From: an uncultured Desulfobulbus sp.
GTDB lineage: Bacteria; Desulfobacterota; Desulfobulbia; Desulfobulbales; Desulfobulbaceae
NCBI RefSeq assembly: GCF_963665445.1
Contig: NZ_OY762276.1
Location: 3,590,601-3,654,600, forward strand
Direction: 5' to 3'
Length of the DNA stretch: 64,000 nt
Positions 60,401 through 64,000 of the stretch are shown one piece after another. Positions within the stretch are counted from its first letter, which is position 1; each line of letters starts with the position of its first letter. The position numbers were made by a program, and so were the translations under genes. The notes beneath the pieces were generated by a model. It saw only the letters and a list, made by a program, of their open reading frames with translations. It was not told the origin of the DNA and did no database searches.

Positions 60401-62391
60401 CAGTCTTCACCTCCCGCGATTTCGAGTTCAATGGCCTCTATGGCCTGCTGCGCCTCTTCCCATCGCTGATAGGCCCGTTCCAGGTGACGCTCGACCTGGC
60501 TGTATTCCTTGCTGGTGGCGCTCCACTTGTCCTGGTCGTTATAGAGTTCAGGATCGGCCATCATGGCCTCGAGTTCGGCCTTGCGATTCTCGTGCTTCTC
60601 GATCTCCCGCTCCGCCTCCTCGCTCTTCTTCTTCCAGGGGCCCAGCTTCTTGTTGAGCAGCTGCCGCTCCATGGCCCGCTGCTTGCGCTGGGATTTTTTA
60701 TCGACCGGCGCAGTCTCCACCACGACATTTTTCGTTGCAGTCGCAGTCGCAGCAGCCGGGCTGGCGATCTCCGAGTCCTGGGCCTCCATCCTCCGCCGCC
60801 ACTCGAGATAATCATCCACATTGCCCTCGTGGATGGCGGCCTTGCCGTTTCTGATCTCCAACACCTTGTTGACAAAGGAGTTCACGAAAAAGCGGTTATG
60901 GGAAATAACGATGATCGTCCCCTCGTACTGGGCCATGGCCTCCTGGAGGATCTCCTGGGAACTCATGTCCAGATGGTTGGTGGGCTCGTCCAAGAGCAGC
61001 ATGTTGGCCGGACGGACCAGCATCTTGGCCAGGGCCACGCGCGACTTTTCCCCGCCGGAGAGGACCCGCACCTGTTTTTCGACCTCGTCGCCGGTGAAGA
61101 GAAAGGCACCAAGCAGGGAACGGACCTGGGTGATGCTCATTTCCGAGGCGGTGTGGTAGACGGTATCGACGATACTGTATTCGCCGGGCAGCTCCTGGGC
61201 CTGGTGTTGGCCGAAGTAGGAGAGGATGACATTGTGGCCGAGCTTGATCTCTCCCTCGGCCGGCTCGATTCCGGCAATGATCTTCATCAAAGTGGTTTTA
61301 CCGGCGCCGTTGACGCCGACCACGGCCAGCTTGTCGCCGCGCTGGAGGGAGAGGTTGACCCCATCAAAGACCTTGCTGCCGTTGAAACTCTTGCAGACGT
61401 GCTCAAGGGTCAACACATCGCGGCCCGAGGGCGCGGCCGGCGGAAAGGAAAAGTGGATCGTGCGATCGGTCTCCGAGAGTTCCAGCCGCTCCAGCTTCTC
61501 CAGCTGCTTGACCCGGCTCTGCACCTGCTTGGCCTTGGTCGATTTGGCGCGAAAGCGGGTGATGAACCGCTCGGACTGGCGAATCTGGGCCTGCTGGTTC
61601 TCGTAGGCCGCGCGCTCGAGCTCCAGCCGCTGCGCCTTTTCCACCAGATAATGGGAATAGTTGCCGCGGAACACGGACAGCCTGCCCAGGCTCAACTCCC
61701 AGGTGGTCGAGGTCACCCGATCCAAAAAGGAACGGTCATGGGAGATGATCACCATCGAGCCCTGATAGCCGAGGAGAAAATCCTCGAGCCAGGTGAGCGA
61801 ATCCAGATCGAGATGGTTGGTGGGCTCGTCCAACAGGAGAAGCGAAGGGCGTTTGAGCAGCAACTTGGCCAGGAGCAGACGCATGATCCAGCCGCCGGAA
61901 AAACTTTTCACCTCCCGCTCGAGGTCCTCCTGCGAAAACCCCAGACCAAAGAGCACCCGCTCCACCTGGGGGCGGATGCGAAACACATCGCTGCCCTCCA
62001 ACTGATGCTGCAGCTCGCCCTGCCGGTTGAGCAGGGGTTCGATCTCCGGGCTGTCGGCGGAAAGCAGCGCCAACTCCTCGCTGATCTTGTCGAGTTCTTC
62101 CTGTTGGGCCAGGACATCGTCAAAGGCGGATTCCGCCTCGGCAAAGAGCGTGCGGCTGCCGAGCTCGATGCTGACCTCCTGGGGCAGGTAGGCCACGGAA
62201 AACCAGGAGGCCCGGTTGACGATACCGGGATCGACCTCCTGTTGCCCGCACATGATTTTGAGCAGGGTCGACTTGCCCGCGCCGTTGACCCCGGCCAGGC
62301 CGACCCGGTCGCCGGTGTGGATCTGGACCGAGACGTTGCGAAAGATATGTTTATTGCCGTACTGCAGATTGAGATCGTTGATACTGAGCAT
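60400..62391 (-). CDS. ABC-F family ATPase (Uup/YheS-like)
   Basis: A 663-residue protein with two ABC ATPase domains and no membrane part. The first domain has GVNGAGKSTL and LSGGWIMRLLLAKL-type signature (SFSGGWIMR), and the second GVNGAGKTTL and LSGGEKSRVALAKM. The linker between them (about 240-320) is charged and helical, and a coiled-coil C-terminal part (about 590-655) completes the Uup/YheS plan. Such proteins act on the ribosome. The ATG at 62391 (MLSINDLNLQYG) is the true start; upstream in-frame sequence runs into the REP region. Confidence 0.93.
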   Translation of the reverse strand: MLSINDLNLQYGNKHIFRNVSVQIHTGDRVGLAGVNGAGKSTLLKIMCGQQEVDPGIVNRASWFSVAYLPQEVSIELGSRTLFAEAESAFDDVLAQQEELDKISEELALLSADSPEIEPLLNRQGELQHQLEGSDVFRIRPQVERVLFGLGFSQEDLEREVKSFSGGWIMRLLLAKLLLKRPSLLLLDEPTNHLDLDSLTWLEDFLLGYQGSMVIISHDRSFLDRVTSTTWELSLGRLSVFRGNYSHYLVEKAQRLELERAAYENQQAQIRQSERFITRFRAKSTKAKQVQSRVKQLEKLERLELSETDRTIHFSFPPAAPSGRDVLTLEHVCKSFNGSKVFDGVNLSLQRGDKLAVVGVNGAGKTTLMKIIAGIEPAEGEIKLGHNVILSYFGQHQAQELPGEYSIVDTVYHTASEMSITQVRSLLGAFLFTGDEVEKQVRVLSGGEKSRVALAKMLVRPANMLLLDEPTNHLDMSSQEILQEAMAQYEGTIIVISHNRFFVNSFVNKVLEIRNGKAAIHEGNVDDYLEWRRRMEAQDSEIASPAAATATATKNVVVETAPVDKKSQRKQRAMERQLLNKKLGPWKKKSEEAEREIEKHENRKAELEAMMADPELYNDQDKWSATSKEYSQVERHLERAYQRWEEAQQAIEAIELEIAGGED

Positions 62392-62482
62392 GAATACGAA
62401 TAAGAGAAATGAAAGATTGTTGTCTTTACGCCACTGTTCAGGGGAAAATGCCATGCCCGCGAAGGGAAAGCCGCGTGGATTC

Positions 62483-62514
62483 GGTGGGCAGAAGAAGCGC
62501 CTGCCCACCCTACG
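62483..62514. repeat. REP palindrome 1
   Basis: GGTGGGCAG (62483-62491) pairs with CTGCCCACC (62501-62509) across a nine-base loop, followed by CTACG. It shares the GTAGGGTGGGC-type arm with the other REPs and stands downstream of the RAYT gene. Confidence 0.8.
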
Positions 62515-62550
62515 AAGCTCCCTCCGCCAGTCCAACATTTCCCGAATGGT

Positions 62551-62585
62551 GTAGGGTGGTACAAGCGGTTCTTTGCTTGCCCACC
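62551..62585. repeat. REP palindrome 2
   Basis: GTAGGGTGGTACAAGC (62551-62566) and GCTTGCCCACC (62575-62585) form an imperfect hairpin, GGTGG-CAAGC with GCTTG-CCACC. Confidence 0.8.
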
Positions 62586-62613
62586 ATGATTTGCTGCGGG
62601 TCGGTTTGCAGAC

Positions 62614-62650
62614 CCTTGGGTGGGCACAGTGGTATCGTGCCCACCCAAGG
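62614..62650. repeat. REP palindrome 3
   Basis: CCTTGGGTGGGCAC (62614-62627) and GTGCCCACCCAAGG (62637-62650) form a perfect 14-bp stem, seven bases from the RAYT stop codon. Confidence 0.85.
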
Positions 62651-62657
62651 AGGCACC

Positions 62658-63218
62658 CTAGGCCCCCTTGTATTCCCCGAATTCCCTTGCGGCGGCATCG
62701 AGCCGCTGCCCGCCCCAATCAAGAGAATAGGCTCCGCTCTGGACATATTGATGGAACGTTGAAAAAGGCCTATCCGCCGCCTTGTGCACCCAACCATGCT
62801 TGACTGGATTGTAATGGATGTAATCCATGTAGATCCGGTATTCTTGTTCGCTCTTGATCTGATGTTCCCAGAAGCGTCGTTGCCAGATGGTCGATTCTCG
62901 ATGTTTGCGCCTGGATTCGCTCATCCAGGCATCAACATGAAACAACTGCTTGCAGCGCTTGGAAAAACCGGATTTTATCCGATTCCAGCGCAAGGAAAAA
63001 TCAGCGTCATCGGGTGGCAAGGTCCACATGCAATGGAGGTGATCAGGGAGCAACACCCAGGCATCAATGGTAAATGGATACCTGGATCGGGTTTCCCGGA
63101 CCACATCCCCAAGGATAGTTCGAGCTTCCGCGGAGTTGAACAGATGCCTGCGTCGGAATGTCACCACGGTAAAAAAATAGGTACCACCTGCGGTATCGGC
63201 ACGACGATATTTGGGCAT
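62658..63218 (-). CDS. REP-associated Y1 transposase (RAYT, TnpA-like)
   Basis: A 186-residue HUH single-strand nuclease. Key residues: the metal-binding HxH in LPDHLHCMWTLPPDD (about 61-75) and the Tyr motif in YIHYNPVKHGW (about 143-153). The start MPKYRRADTAGGTYFFTVVTF (19-residue lead given in part) is the normal RAYT N-terminus; the ATG at 63218 is used. A conserved FWEHQIKSEQEY segment precedes the tyrosine. REP palindromes lie on both sides, which is the usual context of these genes and of the mobility they give to REP elements. Confidence 0.92.
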   Translation of the reverse strand: MPKYRRADTAGGTYFFTVVTFRRRHLFNSAEARTILGDVVRETRSRYPFTIDAWVLLPDHLHCMWTLPPDDADFSLRWNRIKSGFSKRCKQLFHVDAWMSESRRKHRESTIWQRRFWEHQIKSEQEYRIYMDYIHYNPVKHGWVHKAADRPFSTFHQYVQSGAYSLDWGGQRLDAAAREFGEYKGA

Positions 63219-63296
63219 TGTGCATGCGTAGGTGCATTGTTCCCGTTCAACATCGAGAGAACATTTTCCTGTTCTTGTAATGGAGTTCCATTCACC

Positions 63297-63331
63297 GGTG
63301 GGCAAGCAAACAGCCGCTTGCACCACCCTAC
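63297..63331. repeat. REP palindrome 4
   Basis: GGTGGGCAAGC (63297-63307) pairs with GCTTGCACCACCCTAC (63316-63331), upstream of the RAYT gene. It is a near mirror image of REP 2 on the other side of the gene. Confidence 0.8.
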
Positions 63332-63354
63332 GCTATCCGGGAAAATACTTCCGC

Positions 63355-63385
63355 GTAGGGTGGGCACTGTTGTTTCGTGCCCACC
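63355..63385. repeat. REP palindrome 5
   Basis: GTAGGGTGGGCAC (63355-63367) and GTGCCCACC (63377-63385) form a 9-bp stem with a nine-base loop. It shares the GTAGGGTGGGC head with REP 2. Confidence 0.85.
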
Positions 63386-63407
63386 ATGATTCCCCACTAT
63401 AAATTCG

Positions 63408-64000
63408 CTACCTATCTGAAACGCTCACCGTTTGCCGCGGTTGGCTTGGATCGGTGTGCAGGGTAAAGCGATCCGCCAGGCCGAGCTGTGCCAACCGCTT
63501 GAGATTTTGCGAGTACAGGCCTCGAAAGACGGACTGATCGCGGTCGTTGATCACCAGCTGCACCTTGTGTCCCGGAGGGACGGCGGCGAGCAGCCGTCGG
63601 GTTTGACCCAGCATGAGCCGGGCCTTGACCAGCTCGCCAAACGACGGGTGATACGGACCGGCCACCAGGGACCCCTCAAGTTCCGGCCCCGGCTGCAGGC
63701 CCATCCGTACCACTACGATCCCATGATCGTCAAACCGTTTTTTCATGAAAGCGGCCTGAACCACGGCCCGGGCAAGACTGAGCGGCCGGTATCGTCCCTG
63801 ATGGTAGAGGGCGGCAAGGCCGCTGCCCTCGAGCACCAGCACCGGATAGATGCGTACCAGGTCCGGCGCAAGGGTGATCACCTGGTCCACTGTGCGCCGA
63901 ATGGCTCCGAACCCCTGCCCGGGAAGACCAAGCATCAGCTGCATCCCTAGTTGCAGGCCAGCTGCCTTGATCAGGGTGGCAGCCCGGGTGATATCCTCTG
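63408..64000 (-). CDS. Radical SAM protein, C-terminal part (Elp3/TIGR01211-like), partial
   Basis: About 197 codons of the C-terminal part are seen; the N-terminus with the CxxxCxxC cluster lies beyond the right edge. AGLQLGMQLMLGLPGQG and VITLAPDLVRIYPVLVLEGSGLAALYHQGRYRPL are the late strands of the radical SAM barrel followed by the substrate domain, as in the oxygen-independent coproporphyrinogen-oxidase/Elp3-like family. The frame is open to the window edge. Substrate unknown. Confidence 0.82.
   Translation of the reverse strand, partial: EDITRAATLIKAAGLQLGMQLMLGLPGQGFGAIRRTVDQVITLAPDLVRIYPVLVLEGSGLAALYHQGRYRPLSLARAVVQAAFMKKRFDDHGIVVVRMGLQPGPELEGSLVAGPYHPSFGELVKARLMLGQTRRLLAAVPPGHKVQLVINDRDQSVFRGLYSQNLKRLAQLGLADRFTLHTDPSQPRQTVSVSDR

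Noticed and set aside
60484..62403. Rightward frame of 639 codons
   Set aside because: Antisense to the ABC-F gene; the composition is that of a complement strand.

Overview
The right part of the window carries host genes typical of an anaerobic Desulfobacterota chromosome, probably a Desulfobulbales-type bacterium. The grounds are indolepyruvate:ferredoxin oxidoreductase genes next to two phenylacetate-CoA ligase genes and a Liv transporter, a PEP-CTERM protein, a tandem glgC pair and an ASKHA activator gene. This is inference from gene content; no 16S gene is present.

Region 1 (1 to about 36,570) is a nearly complete siphovirus-type prophage reading mostly rightwards. It starts with an HsdR-N-like gene cut by the window edge, then a LexA-like CI repressor (leftward) with paired operators, and small early genes including a Cro-like protein. 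The replication block has an SF3 helicase, a phased iteron cluster that looks like an origin, a leftward toxin-antitoxin operon, and a CHC2/TOPRIM primase. Small zinc-finger genes and likely packaging accessory genes follow, then a SLOG protein and a very AT-rich gene for an 1181-residue hybrid sensor histidine kinase, which is foreign to the phage backbone. A 10-bp phased repeat and a terminator precede the morphogenesis block: large terminase, gpW-like protein, portal, prohead protease, capsid, head-tail and tail tube proteins, a tail chaperone with a probable -1 frameshift, tape measure, a set of baseplate/fibre-like proteins and a lysis cassette. Four-base start/stop overlaps run through this block. 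It ends at the 3' end of a tRNA-Arg(CCT) gene, the likely attachment site. No integrase is visible; the left end lies outside the window.

Region 2 (36,570 to 46,200) holds the tRNA, an intact ISL3-family insertion sequence with 8-bp target duplications and a large cruciform, a PEP-CTERM protein, two tandem ADP-glucose pyrophosphorylase-like genes, a DHH phosphoesterase, and an operon of an LptG-like permease, a cysteine-rich protein and a CoA-dehydratase-activator-like ATPase.

Region 3 (46,200 to 58,250) is a leftward locus for aryl-pyruvate/aryl-acetate and amino-acid metabolism: iorA, iorB, a paaK-type ligase, a tandem ACT protein, the livK-H-M-G-F transporter and a second paaK-type ligase. 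Two related dispersed palindromic elements sit in its gaps. An FKBP-type prolyl isomerase follows.

Region 4 (58,250 to 64,000) has a DUF3352-like membrane-anchored protein overlapping an ABC-F ATPase, then a REP-associated Y1 transposase (RAYT) with five REP palindromes around it, and a radical SAM gene cut by the right edge.
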